In this document: positions 24,713-31,104 of the stretch, in pieces
Layout of the letters: every line of letters starts with the position of its first letter
How positions within the stretch are numbered: position 1 is the first letter of the stretch
The notes under the pieces: model-generated
What the model saw: the letters and a program-made list of their open reading frames with translations, nothing else
Databases searched by the model: none
What the model was told of the DNA's origin: nothing
DNA from: Arion vulgaris
Lineage: Eukaryota > Mollusca > Gastropoda > Stylommatophora > Arionidae
Length of the DNA: 64,000 bases
Direction of reading: 5' to 3'
NCBI GenBank assembly: GCA_020796225.1
Contig: CM036771.1
Span: 27,758,176 to 27,822,175, forward strand
Made by a program: the position numbers and the translations under genes

Positions 24713-27170
24713 CATATGTCGTTACCACTTTTGCTACTGATGCGTTATCTCTATTGAATTATAATAGTTTGTTGGAGAGAGAGAGAGAGAGAAAGTGAGT
24801 AGTGTTATTAGGAAGAGAAGAAAGTTGGAGCGGATAGAGACGTTGGTGTATTGAGCTCAGAAGAGGGAGATAATTATAGCTTGTGCCATAGAGATCGAAA
24901 GGTCAATCTGATACAGAAGTCTGGGTTGATTTATTCACTGTAGAGATCTTAATTGGTACCGCCGTCAAGCAATGTATGTGTATGCCTAGACAATGGTTGG
25001 AGTCTCTTGTGGCCTTCATTTTCGTACCCGGGCATGCCGGAGTCAATGGAAACAAACGAGAAGACAGACTTGCAGGCAGGGCAACAGTACCAATCGGTAG
25101 AGCCATGGACTGGGATAATTTCATGAAAGTCATTACTGGAAGAAAGATGGGCCAGACAATTCAGGTGATGATTTAGATTCTACGCCCATGTCCTGAGTGC
25201 AGAAACATGGAGTCAACCGTGTTGTTGCTAAATTTGTACACTATACAGGAAGTAAATGATGTTTCAATAGGAGTGGCAGTCAGACGTCTCATGCTGACTT
25301 CTGTATATACTGAAATATACTGAGATATTCTGAAGATGAGATCGGATATGGACGTGTCCCTTGTGCAGTGAAGATGATCTGATGACAAACTAAATAACTA
25401 ACTAAAGAAGGAGATACACCTGTAATACAGGTAACTTACAGGTTAACATCTATTTCTAATGCCTAGAAAAATCTCAAACAGCGTTAAAAAGCTGGGGTTG
25501 ATTCGCAAAGTCCTGTAAAGGATATGCAATTAACATTTAACACCTATAACAATCATATTGACACTTTGAACAATAATTGTGTGAAACATGACATGAAAAT
25601 CAACAACACTAAAACAGAAATAATGAATATGGGAAGAAAACATAATAATCTAGACATCCATGTCAATGGCACTAAAATAAACCAAGTGAAAGAATTCAAA
25701 TACTTAGGAAGCATATTCACAGAAGACGGAAAACTAGATAGAGAGATAGAGGCTAGAGTACAAAAAGCAAATGCTGTAACCTACCAGCTAGCCCCATTGT
25801 TAAGGCACCCAAAAATTTCACAGGCAGCTAAGAAACAAATGATCAACAGCATTTTTATACCTACTTTGTGTTACCAGAGCCAAACATGGACATTGAGCAA
25901 AGCGCAGTCACAAAAAATAACTACATGTGAAATGCGTTGCCTGAGAAAAGTTACCAACAACACAAGAAAAGACAGAATCACCAACATCAGCATAAGAAAG
26001 AAAGTTGGCACAAAACCGTGCTTGAATTATATAGATAAACAAAGAATGAAGTGGTTTGGCCACTTAATAAGAATGCATCCAAACTCCACAGTATACAGAG
26101 TCTTCTACAACAGAACATCGGGAAAGAAGGCAAGAGGAAGACCACGGAAAAGATGGTTAGATGGCGTGGCAGCATCCTGTGAAAGAGCAAAGATAACAAT
26201 CACACAAGCCACCAGAACAGCGCAAGACAAAAACAGAAAACCACGACACTGGGCAACAACCCGGTAGCAGTGTGACGACAAAAGAAGAAGAAGAACAATG
26301 ATTAAGAAAATAAGAAAGTGAATAAGATGAACACTAACAGTGTGATAACAATAACAGAAAAGAACATTCAAAATATAAACATCCAAAGATTGTCATACAT
26401 AATCCTGCATTATACATGTGTGGATGTTGTGGTAAATATTTGAATAACTGATTACGATTATAATAAAGAAAGAATATGATTATGTGATTATGTGCTGGTG
26501 ATGATTACTTTAAGCAGTCATTTTGAGGAGCATCTGGTCGAATGGATTAGAGCGCGACTTCCATGCGGGAGACACGTGATCAATCCACGGTAAGGCCAAG
26601 GATTTTTACTATTGTGGGCATAAAATAAACATCCTAACCTGAACAGCTTCGCGGCAATTGCACTAGCCATCTATCTATCTACGAGTATATCCTCTTCGTG
26701 TCCCGATTGACACATAAGACTTCCACAAGAGACTTCCACTGTTGCCGTTCTGCTGCCTTTCTACTAACCGTCTCCCACGTCAGGCCACACCCCTTCAACT
26801 CTCCGCAGTTTTTCTCCATGTTAACAATGGACGTCCAGGCCTTCTCTTCCCATCAACTGTCTATCTGAGAGCTGTCTTAGCCAATTCCCCCACTGGAATA
26901 CAACATACATGTTCAAACCACCTCCATCTTCGTCTCTTAATGATGGTCACTAGGAGAGCCTCAGTTTTATTTCTCAGGCTCTCCTCCCACCTGCCCTACA
27001 CCGATCAAAAAAGCGATACTACAGACAACAAAAACAGAACAAACGGATTACTACTTTTCTAAGATAATTGCATTGTTACTTGAAATAATATTTTAGAGCT
27101 ACTCACCAATGCAATCTGCGACTACCATAGACACGAGCAGAGTCATGCTGGCTACTACTGCGAGAAACAT
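9960..27170 (-). CDS. Secreted C1q-domain protein, four coding exons, 156 aa
   Basis: Coding exons on the minus strand are 27170-27107, 21470-21328, 12140-12011 and 10093-9960. Joined they give 471 nt: 156 residues and a stop. Every intron starts GT and ends AG and the phases (1, 0, 1) match across each junction. Residues 1-18 (MFLAVVASMTLLVSMVVA) form a signal peptide. The mature chain starts near Asp19-Cys20 and is almost all one C1q jelly-roll domain. Its signatures are YIAFSAGF, NYGSGYNSLTGVFTA, AGLYYFTF, SGGNSIILRLKKNDKVYL and the terminal YATFSGYMI. There is no collagen or coiled-coil region, so it is a short globular C1q protein. In molluscs this family is large and often acts as secreted lectin-like pattern recognition. 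Trimer formation is family knowledge. Cys20, the only cysteine in the mature chain, may link chains (inference). The exact ligand is unknown. Confidence 0.9.
10139..10262 (+). mobile_element. LINE-A 5' leader fragment
   Basis: ACCATTACCTTGTAGTGG, the GGAACTTATGTTCC block and the CAGGTCACTG block match, with divergence, the leader seen at 57500-57620 (plus) and 62395-62260 (minus). Only the first 120 bp or so are present. It lies in the last C1q intron, 45 bp upstream (intron side) of the last exon's acceptor. Confidence 0.6.
10263..10332. mobile_element. Possible hAT-type terminal fragment
   Basis: GTTTCCCAACGTGGGGCCC followed by a GTGGGACAATTT and AAGGGGGCAATGG stretch resembles the ends of non-autonomous hAT elements. 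No opposite terminus or duplication was found, so this is weak. Confidence 0.25.
10333..11165. other. C1q intron DNA, nothing recognised
   Basis: AT-rich sequence with short frames only and no domain motif or tandem array on either strand. It belongs to the last C1q intron (10094-12010). Confidence 0.5.
11200..11357 (-). mobile_element. LINE RNase H fragment
   Basis: The minus strand reads ITFIFIPVHAG with a following N-E-L/R-A-D-like block and then EGAAMDRND across a frameshift. It matches the RNase H region at 25010-25170 (VAFIFVPGHAGVNGN, RATVPIGRAMD). It is a short dead fragment in the last C1q intron. Confidence 0.55.
11360..12000. other. C1q intron DNA, nothing recognised
   Basis: AT-rich. 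A stretch near 11470-11540 (GGACATCCTAAGGACTTGAA and the following 20 bp) has the look of a dispersed repeat, but I cannot name it. Confidence 0.4.
12011..12140 (-). CDS. C1q gene, coding exon 3 (middle of C1q domain)
   Basis: The acceptor ATTCCTCCAG (12150-12141) precedes a 130-nt exon that enters in phase 0 and encodes AGLYYFTFHG through ARQGNDYASG. The donor is GAG|GTATTA. The GLYYFTF strand and the ASGG turn are standard C1q landmarks. Confidence 0.88.
12165..13392 (+). mobile_element. LINE-F, 5'-truncated RT, with 14-bp target-site duplication
   Basis: The body 12179-13378 encodes RT from ETQAGFRRGRGTRDHI through IDYSKAFD, VRQGC-like and ELRYADDTVLLS (near 12610) to VATYGCESWT, the RGRGKPRK block and RDRVNFRCAAKRA before the stop. 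The reading frame is split among several frames. AGTTGTATTGTTAG occurs exactly at 12165-12178 and 13379-13392, flanking the body. The 3' terminus is CACCTTGATGATG. Catalytic YADD is intact but frameshifts and 5' truncation make it inactive. A second, inverted 3' end of the family lies at 47503-47640. Confidence 0.88.
13482..16031. repeat. 29-bp minisatellite, roughly 87 copies
   Basis: The unit GTTGACATAGCCAAGTTGGA plus AGCAGTCAC repeats for about 2.55 kb. Variants at one position (CCAAG, TCAAG, ACAAG), GCAG versus GTAG, and TCACG versus CCATG or TCATG form local runs that suggest block duplications. Because 29 is not a multiple of 3, open frames through it cycle all three frames and are not real genes. 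It sits in the C1q intron between exons at 12140 and 21328. Confidence 0.97.
16129..17029 (-). mobile_element. mariner (Tc1/mariner) transposase, broken
   Basis: The minus strand from 17029 encodes the N-terminal HTH region (SRTRVMEWLRMFKDGR), then VAGDESWCHHYEP with the first catalytic Asp and a KHPGSPKPK block. A frameshift between about 16390 and 16440 moves the frame to FDHEGLLLADF and LLPDNARPHVA with the second Asp. The frame ends in CSPDLNI and a stop, just before the expected third Asp of a D,D34D mariner. It is therefore both frameshifted and cut at the 3' end. Terminal inverted repeats were not identified. It is a pseudogene of a DNA transposon in a C1q intron. Confidence 0.88.
17074..17740 (-). 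mobile_element. Penelope-like element 3' part: GIY-YIG endonuclease and tail
   Basis: The minus strand shows the end of a GIY-YIG nuclease: GETGRRLSDRFAQHLRDIRQ, then across one frameshift DPVATHFNDTGHS, ENRLISLYGTLRPRGLNVLH. This matches the C-terminal endonuclease of Penelope-like retroelements. The 3' tail (17290-17074) contains TTGATAAAGGCCTTGTTGG and CGAAACGTTGCTG and ends GTACGTGTTTCA. A 71-bp segment is tandemly duplicated in the 3' UTR (17344-17414 and 17415-17485). The same tail recurs at 30555-30719 and, as a variant, at 28735-28915 and 35270-35430. The RT part is missing. Confidence 0.8.
17957..18181. repeat. Short imperfect minisatellite (about 6 copies, 35-45 bp)
   Basis: The core GCGACTTCAGACGTTAGATCTC recurs about six times with variable spacers (ACCAGTGTG, CATGTCC, GACCAGATGCTC). 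No coding potential. Confidence 0.8.
18182..18524. other. C1q intron DNA, nothing recognised
   Basis: No motif or repeat family recognised before the RT sequence that starts near 18525. Confidence 0.4.
18525..19271 (+). mobile_element. LINE RT fragment with an internal microinversion
   Basis: The plus strand encodes CNNWCGITLLSTPGK, REEQAGFRPHRSCTDHIFTL, FIDLQKAFDSLH (across a frameshift) and VNSGVKQGSL. The expected FADD core is absent in this orientation: 19031-19100 is inverted, and on the minus strand it reads WLDFADDVAILNSTTQAT. After it the plus frame resumes with LTSNLCTLAEQIGLQI and TYLGSKMSNNG. The element ends at about 19271 against the minus-strand LINE-D. It belongs to the APE-EN/RT group without visible RNase H (same type as LINE-A). 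Confidence 0.8.
19276..20306 (-). mobile_element. LINE-D fragment with RNase H and 3' end
   Basis: The minus strand from 20093 encodes an RNase H domain: DVVVYTDGSVHRGEKSGW (first Asp), MRMEVEAVTPALHW, VVVSDSQSM, and IYCPGYAGVHGNDRADILA. A frameshifted tail reads SEHLWVCPECNDV. Upstream, 20306-20090 carries the RT-to-RNase H linker (GEEWIPT-like). The 3' terminus is GCAATGACGTCAGTTTAGTA followed by ACCAATAACCAAT. The same terminus appears alone at 41893-41990 and 27268-27325. Confidence 0.8.
20307..20888 (+). mobile_element. LINE-H RT C-terminal fragment
   Basis: The plus strand encodes TYGCESWKSTNK, LDSFENICLRKLLKVKWSD, KYLGHFLRSDDK, GKRKRGRPKTTLRR and ends near a CAA/LARKEQ-like tail. This is the post-RT domain of a non-LTR element with stops. 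The 11-bp minisatellite starts directly at its 3' end. Confidence 0.7.
20889..21313. repeat. 11-bp minisatellite (GTTAGAATAGT), about 38 copies
   Basis: Unit TAGAATAGTGT with T/C variation and occasional AATTTAGAATAG units. On the C1q coding (minus) strand the unit reads CTATTCTAACA. The array begins at the 3' end of LINE-H and stops about 14 bp from the C1q donor at 21327. Confidence 0.95.
21328..21470 (-). CDS. C1q gene, coding exon 2 (first half of C1q domain)
   Basis: The acceptor TTGTTATCAG (21480-21471) precedes a 143-nt exon encoding ENSTYIAFSAGF through LTGVFTATK. The donor is AAG|GTAACG. Entry in phase 1 fits the previous exon (G plus AA gives Glu). The 11-bp minisatellite begins only about 14 bp inside the next intron. 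Confidence 0.88.
21607..22330 (-). mobile_element. LINE-B 3' part (RT C-terminal)
   Basis: The minus strand encodes FFGHVMRRGGLEHI, GKIEGRRDRGRQRE and ends LRQPARHLMMS, with 3' terminus CGGCACCTGATGATGAG. Several frames are used, so it is inactive. The plus-strand copy at 23550-24648 shares the block FFGHVMRR through the GKIEGRRDRGRQRE motif and the same terminus. Confidence 0.75.
22419..22610. repeat. Local tandem repeat, also found at 24920-25000
   Basis: The segment TTAATTGGTACCGCCGTCAA with CAATGTGTGTG and CCTAGACAATGG occurs about three times with decay here. It occurs once more at 24949-25000, where it leads into an RNase H fragment. It may be LINE sequence upstream of RNase H; this is unresolved. 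Confidence 0.5.
22611..23488. other. C1q intron DNA, no gene recognised
   Basis: A tandem duplication of about 50 bp lies at 23078-23172 (GATTTGCTGGGAGCAA twice). A frequent GAGCTTTCTTA motif is present near 22958 and 22988. No domain seen. Confidence 0.45.
23489..23549. repeat. (TA)n microsatellite
   Basis: About 30 uninterrupted TA pairs immediately before a LINE-B copy. Confidence 0.97.
23550..24648 (+). mobile_element. LINE-B, 5'-truncated RT copy
   Basis: The plus strand encodes LYLCCIDYTKAFDNVHH, RQGCVLSSDLFSLY, LRYADDTVLISRNEMELQ (near 23880), FKYLGVLVTSNGRCRSEI, LTYGCESWTLNT and, after frameshifts, WFYRRMMRIPWTAKR, SSFFGHVMRRE and GKIEGRRDRGRQRE. The terminus is CGGCACGGCACCTGATGAGG, then a TA-rich tail. 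Catalytic YADD is intact, but stops and frameshifts break the ORF. TA tracts lie on both sides. Confidence 0.85.
24655..24709. repeat. (TA)n microsatellite
   Basis: About 27 TA pairs directly after the LINE-B 3' end. Confidence 0.97.
24920..25210 (+). mobile_element. LINE RNase H fragment
   Basis: The plus strand encodes LVAFIFVPGHAGVNGN, REDRLAGRATVPIGRAMD and then a decayed tail with CPEC-like text near 25190. The H-A-G-V-N-G-N...D block is the last RNase H active-site region. A related fragment is at 46550-47330. Confidence 0.65.
25517..26303 (+). mobile_element. LINE-C, 5'-truncated, long intact C-terminal frame
   Basis: One open frame (25524-26267, 247 codons) encodes the region after the RT catalytic core: TLNNNCVKHDMKINNTKTEI, FKYLGSIFTEDGKLDREIEA, IPTLCYQSQTWTLSKAQ, MKWFGHLIRMHP, GKKARGRPRKRWLDGV and RKPRHWATTR. 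The 3' UTR is CAGTGTGACGACAAAAGAAG followed by a GAA tail. YADD lies 5' of the truncation and is absent. The unbroken frame suggests a relatively young insertion. Confidence 0.82.
26531..26690 (+). mobile_element. tRNA-derived SINE
   Basis: A-box-like TGGTCGAATGG (26535-26545) and B-box-like GTGATCAATCC (26576-26586) are spaced as in a tRNA promoter and sit in a tRNA-like head. A short body follows to the (CTAT)n junction with the next element. The B box departs from consensus, so pol III activity is doubtful. Confidence 0.55.
26690..27000 (-). mobile_element. LINE-G-like 3' end
   Basis: The minus strand encodes RRRWRWFEHVCCIPVGELAK, GKRRPGRP and VERQQNGNSGS-like text, the post-RT region of a non-LTR element. 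The 3' end is ACGAAGAGGATATACTCGTA and a GATA-type tail next to the SINE. Stops are present. Confidence 0.65.
27107..27170 (-). CDS. C1q gene, coding exon 1 (signal peptide)
   Basis: The ATG at 27170-27168 has A at -3. The exon encodes the signal peptide plus D-C-I and the first base of a Glu codon, and ends at the donor G|GTGAGT (27106-27101). A matching acceptor TATATATGTTACAG ends at 27192, so the exon probably begins at 27191 with about 21 nt of 5' UTR. Confidence 0.85.
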
Positions 27171-27267
27171 GATGATGATGATGATGAATACCTGTAACAT
27201 ATATAGACATGTTTATGCATATACACATAACTAGAGTACGAGTATAGTAGCACATTTGATCACCTAT

Positions 27268-27325
27268 GTGTCTGCCCTGAGTGCAATAACGTCAGTTTAG
27301 TAACCAATAAACAAAGTTTACACTA
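27268..27325 (+). mobile_element. LINE-D 3'-end scrap
   Basis: CCTGAGTGCAATAACGTCAG and TTTAGTAACCAATAAAC match the LINE-D terminus at 19276-19340. Only the last 55 bp or so are present. It lies inside the proposed short 5' intron of the C1q gene. Confidence 0.65.
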
Positions 27326-27350
27326 ACTTAATATATCATTCTAACAATAC

Positions 27351-27430
27351 CTGTTATGTTCGTCAATACGTACTGTGCTGTTTGTATTTCTGACTGACCG
27401 ATGGCTTGGGCACAAAGTCTTACTGTAACG
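27351..27430 (-). other. Probable 5' UTR exon of the C1q gene
   Basis: About 25-30 nt below the TATA-like box, a GC-balanced minus-strand stretch without ATG ends at the donor AACAG|GTATTG (exon end 27351). Spliced to the acceptor at 27192 it would remove a 158-nt intron and give a leader without an upstream ATG. The start, near 27420-27430, is inferred from the box spacing only. Confidence 0.45.
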
Positions 27431-27447
27431 AGTCTAGTATGCCAGTA

Positions 27448-27455
27448 CTTTTATA
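27448..27455 (-). promoter_or_regulatory. TATA-like box (TATAAAAG) upstream of the C1q gene
   Basis: TATAAAAG is read on the minus strand about 280 bp before the C1q start codon and at the right distance before the proposed 5' UTR exon. A TATA promoter would suit an inducible secreted immune-type gene, but that is inference. Confidence 0.45.
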
Positions 27456-27718
27456 CAGTCATATTGATAGGATGAAAACATGTCGCCTCTTTTCATAGCT
27501 AGTTTCATTGCTAATGCAAGAGTAAACACAAATATCAAGACTAATGTGGGCACAAGAAAATATTATGGACTAACTAAAAGAATGATACAGTGTTGGCACA
27601 TTAAATTTGCTCACGTGCAGAATTAATAGTCTGTTATAAATATGTACTGTAAATCAGAAGTTATGGACAACGGTGATAGGTATGATGGTTATTTGTTACC
27701 AGATGAAGAGAACCGTTT

Positions 27719-27932
27719 ATAAAGATCAGTGGTTCTCAATCTTTCTATTGCCGTGACCCTTTAATACAGTTCCTCATGCTGTGGTGACCCCCAATCATAA
27801 AATTATGTAACAATATTTAGTTCTAATTATGATAAATATGTTTTTTCCAATGGTCTTAGGCGACCCTTGTGAAATGGTCGTTCGAACCCCAAAGGGGTCG
27901 CGACTCACTGTTTCAGAACCACTGATATAGAT
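27719..27932. mobile_element. SPIN-like non-autonomous hAT element with 8-bp duplication
   Basis: The 198-bp element 27727-27924 begins CAGTGGTTCTCAATC and ends TTTCAGAACCACTG; the termini are inverted repeats matching at 13 of 16 positions. Inside are GTGACCCTTTAATACAGTTC, CTCATGCTGTGGTGACCCC, TGGTCTTAGGCGACCC and CCCCAAAGGGGTCGCGAC. From memory these blocks are those of the SPIN family of hAT transposons, known for horizontal transfer among animals. The flanks ATAAAGAT (27719-27726) and ATATAGAT (27925-27932) differ at one base, as expected for an old 8-bp hAT duplication. No transposase is encoded. Confidence 0.85.
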
Positions 27933-28179
27933 GCATATGTTCTGTACATAACCGTTCTATATGTGATTTGTTGCTTGTAGCAGATGACAGAAAATGTGCT
28001 AGTTCACGTGAGCTTACATAATATTAACTCATTTGCCAACTTATTTCCCTTCATCCCTTTGTCTTCTCATTTACCTTTCAACTCGCAACAGAGCACAGGT
28101 CTTCAACAAACTTATTCCATCTCTTCCTCTCTCCTGCCACCCCTTTCCAATTCTGTTCCATGTTTTACACACGGCCGTG
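27933..28179. other. No feature recognised
   Basis: Pyrimidine-rich tract (28060-28170) without a domain, repeat or splice context that I can support. Confidence 0.4.
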
Positions 28180-29320
28180 CTGTGCTATGATACAGAGAGG
28201 CGGCCACATCAGGCGGCACCGTAAGAGGGCGGAATAAGCAGCGAACTCAAAATACAATTTGAACCATTCAATAATAATAAATATGTACGCATCGCGTTTT
28301 CTATATTGATCTATGTTATTCCGATATTGATGTATACGATTTATGATTTATTGCACGCCTCTACCTTAGCGCTTTTGGTACCCTTTGATTTCGGTTTCTG
28401 GTGGAGGTGCATCGTTGGCGAGCGCTCGCCGAAAAACTATTGATCTAACAGCGCGAGGCTATTATTTTTGTTTGTAATATACCGCTCGGCCGCTTCTAAA
28501 AACTGAGGCGGCAAGTATCACAATAGACAATTACAAGTATTACGTGTTGATAGTTCTGCTTTGAGCTTATGAGTATTTATAATATTTGATTTCAATGTTA
28601 GTTTGTCTCGAGAAGTGGCCAGTGGCTGTGATGTGTTTAAATAAGTAAAACAAATATATAATATAACTGTAAAAACGTTTGTATGTAGTCGTTCATTAGA
28701 AACGTTTGTATGTAGTCGCCCATGTTTTTTTTAAATTTATGACTCCTATTGTTCGTTTGCTTGATAAAGGCCTTGTTGCTCGAAACGTAGCTGTATTTTG
28801 TCATTGTTTTTGTAATTTGTAAAACTACAGTACTTTGTGATTACGAGTTTTGCCAATCAAATAGTTTTACTGCAGTCTCATCTATTTTGTGAATATAACT
28901 GTATCAGTATAATATGTTTGCATTTATACTAATTCTGTTTTGTGTTTAAAAGTAGATAAGTTAAGAGAATTATTGTTTTTTAAAGCAATTGCAGTTACTT
29001 ATTATCATTAAATATGATTATGTTATGACAATAGGGACTCGAATTAAAAAGCAGCATTCCTCATGTGTGGAACGTGTGCCTGTGTATGACACTTCCCATC
29101 TCTGTAGCTAGGGGATTAAGAAGTTGTTTTTTTTTTAAATTAAAATTAATAAAACACCAAAGTAGTTCAATAAACCAAACAAAACTTAGAAATCTGTCAC
29201 TAATTTCTATTGAATCTACATTGGCTGCAACTCTAGACTACATATCCCAAATTAACGAATTTGCTAAAATTAAAGTTAGAAGGGTAAAACTGTAGTAGAT
29301 TGCTGTAGTTGATAGTTGAT
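28180..29320 (+). mobile_element. Decayed hAT transposon (C-terminal dimerisation region)
   Basis: 29080-29296 encodes the hAT C-terminal dimerisation region: LPISVARGLRS, FKLKLIKHQ, TKLRNLSLISIEST and INEFAKIKVRRVKL before the stop. The GC-rich stretches at 28195-28235 and 28480-28520 (AGGCGGCACCGTAAG, CTGAGGCGGCAAG) resemble hAT end sequence, so the element may span about 28180-29320. No clean terminal repeat or duplication was found. A Penelope-like tail lies inside at 28735-28915. Confidence 0.55.
28735..28915 (+). mobile_element. Penelope-like 3' tail, variant B
   Basis: TTGATAAAGGCCTTGTTG and CGAAACGTAGCTG, then AACTACAGTACTTTGTGATT and TACTGCAGTCTCATC. It shares the conserved tail core with 17074-17200 but has a longer terminus, as does 35270-35430. 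No coding part is present. Confidence 0.7.
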
Positions 29321-29344
29321 ATCATTATTTTAAAGTAGTATCTT

Positions 29345-30185
29345 CGTCACCTGGTGCCGTCTCCGCATTGAATGTTGGCTGCAATGAATCTCCAGCATAC
29401 TCTGTCTTTCGCCTTTGTGGTGCATACTGCAGACTGTAACCTGTCTATTTCTTTAAATTTCCCTCCCACTTATCTCTCGGTCTTCATCTTGCTCTTTGCC
29501 CTTCAACTTTCCCCTCTAGTAAAGATTTTATCAAGGCGTCATGCCTTTTTATGTGCCTAAAATACTTTACTTGTCTGAATTTTATTTCTCGTATTAGTTG
29601 TTTCTTCATGCCTAGTTTTTCTAAAACGTGTTTATTTGTCTTTCTCTGTCCATGAAACCCTGCCTATTCTTCTATATATCCACATCTCAAATGCATCAAT
29701 TCTGTCTTCTAACTGCTTGTTCATTATCCATGTTTCCGAGCCATACATTAATATAGGGTATATGTAGCATTTAATATGACCAGAGATCACTGAAGAAGAT
29801 TCTCATTTTTAACCTGTTTGTAATTTGTTTGGATGTCAGTAACTTCCTCTTACTATTGAAAGTACCCTTGGCCATTCCTATTCTCTTTTTAATTTCTGTT
29901 ATACATCTGCCATCATCTGTTATCATCTAACCAAGATATGAGAAATTGTTTACTTGATGTAATAGTTCTCCGTGTATTTTTATATTCATTTTAGGTTTCT
30001 CCATTTCCTTGTTGATTACCATAGTATTTGTTTTCTGTATGTTAATGTCTAATCCATATTCCTTACTAGTTTTGTCTAATTGGTCCACTTGTTCTTGTAA
30101 TTCCTGTTCTCTTTCTGAAAGTAGTATACATTTTCCAAATTAAATTAGTATTCGTGCATTTTGCGCAGTTTTGAAAATAAATCAC
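29345..30185 (-). mobile_element. LINE-B2 3' part (RT C-terminal)
   Basis: On the minus strand, decayed frames show a DDGRCITEIKKRIGMAKGTF block, FMDREREI, KGES-like basic text and the terminus GGAGACGGCACCAGGTGACG. It is a near duplicate of the copy at 33540-34080. Stops are frequent. Confidence 0.7.
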
Positions 30186-30246
30186 ACTCGAAGATTATTT
30201 TAAAGTGTAAAAATATTTAAGGGGCGGCATTTCGAAAACTTGCATC

Positions 30247-30850
30247 ATGCTGAGAAAATATACCGCACGACCCCGGTTTTACCGTATCCTTTTAATATCA
30301 GTCTCCAGCTCTCTTCTCCATGTATGTCTAGGCCTTCCTCTACTTCTCTTTCCCTGCGGGTTCCAAAACAGTGCCTGTATTGCAATGCTTCCAGTCGGTC
30401 TTCTCAATGTGTGTCATATCCAGCGCCTCTTCCTTAGCTCTTTCTCTACTTGTATCTGCTTAGTTTTTTCTTTGAGTTCCTCGTTTGTAATCTTATCATA
30501 CCATCTCAGTCCCTCTATTCTACGTAAACATCCATTTATGAAGGTCTGTAGTTTCCTTAGATACGTTGGTATTTGGTCGTCCATTTGTGTTTCATTTTAA
30601 TTTGTCACTCCTGTTTGTTCGTTTGCTTGATAAAGGCCTTGTTGGTCGAAACGTTGCTGTTTATCGTCACTGTTTATGTATTTTGTAAAACTATAGTACT
30701 TTGTTTGTACGTGTTTCACTAGTTTTCTGGTGGTTTCTTTTGCTGTCCATGTTTCCGAGCCATACAACAGCACTTACTTCACATTTGATTGATGGATTCT
30801 CAGCTTTGCGTTTGTTATCTTTCTATTCTGCATCATCTTATATAGTAGTC
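30247..30850 (-). mobile_element. LINE-I RT C-terminal fragment, split by a Penelope-like tail
   Basis: The minus strand encodes SETWTAKETTRK (30770-30726), is interrupted, and continues LQTFINGCLRRIEGLRWYDK, NEELKEKTKQ, RKRRWIWHTLRRPTGSIAIQ and NPQGKREVEEG (30554-30300). Removing the insert at 30555-30719 and one copy of TAGTTT rejoins the two halves in frame (…TTRK/LQTF…). Confidence 0.78.
30549..30725 (+). mobile_element. Penelope-like 3' tail insertion with 6-bp duplication
   Basis: The 165-bp insert 30555-30719 runs from CCTTAGATACGTTGG through TTGATAAAGGCCTTGTTGG to GTACGTGTTTCAC. It matches the tail of 17225-17074 closely. TAGTTT flanks it at 30549-30554 and 30720-30725. It is a 5'-truncated copy containing only 3' UTR. 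Confidence 0.78.
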
Positions 30851-31104
30851 ATGTTTGATCTCTCTACAGTGTAGCTCAGCATAAGCGATACAACAAATTG
30901 TGGTTGTTTGGTAACGTTTGGAACTTGTAACCCCTTTGTAAAAATATGTGTGGGAGTGAACAATATACATGCACTCTCTTAGATTGGACAAGAACGTCAG
31001 AATTATACTGACTAATCATCAGAATAGATATATTTATAATAAATGCATCTTTCTTTTAATAGACATTCATTCTAAAGCAGCAGTGACTTAAGACATGATG
31101 AATC

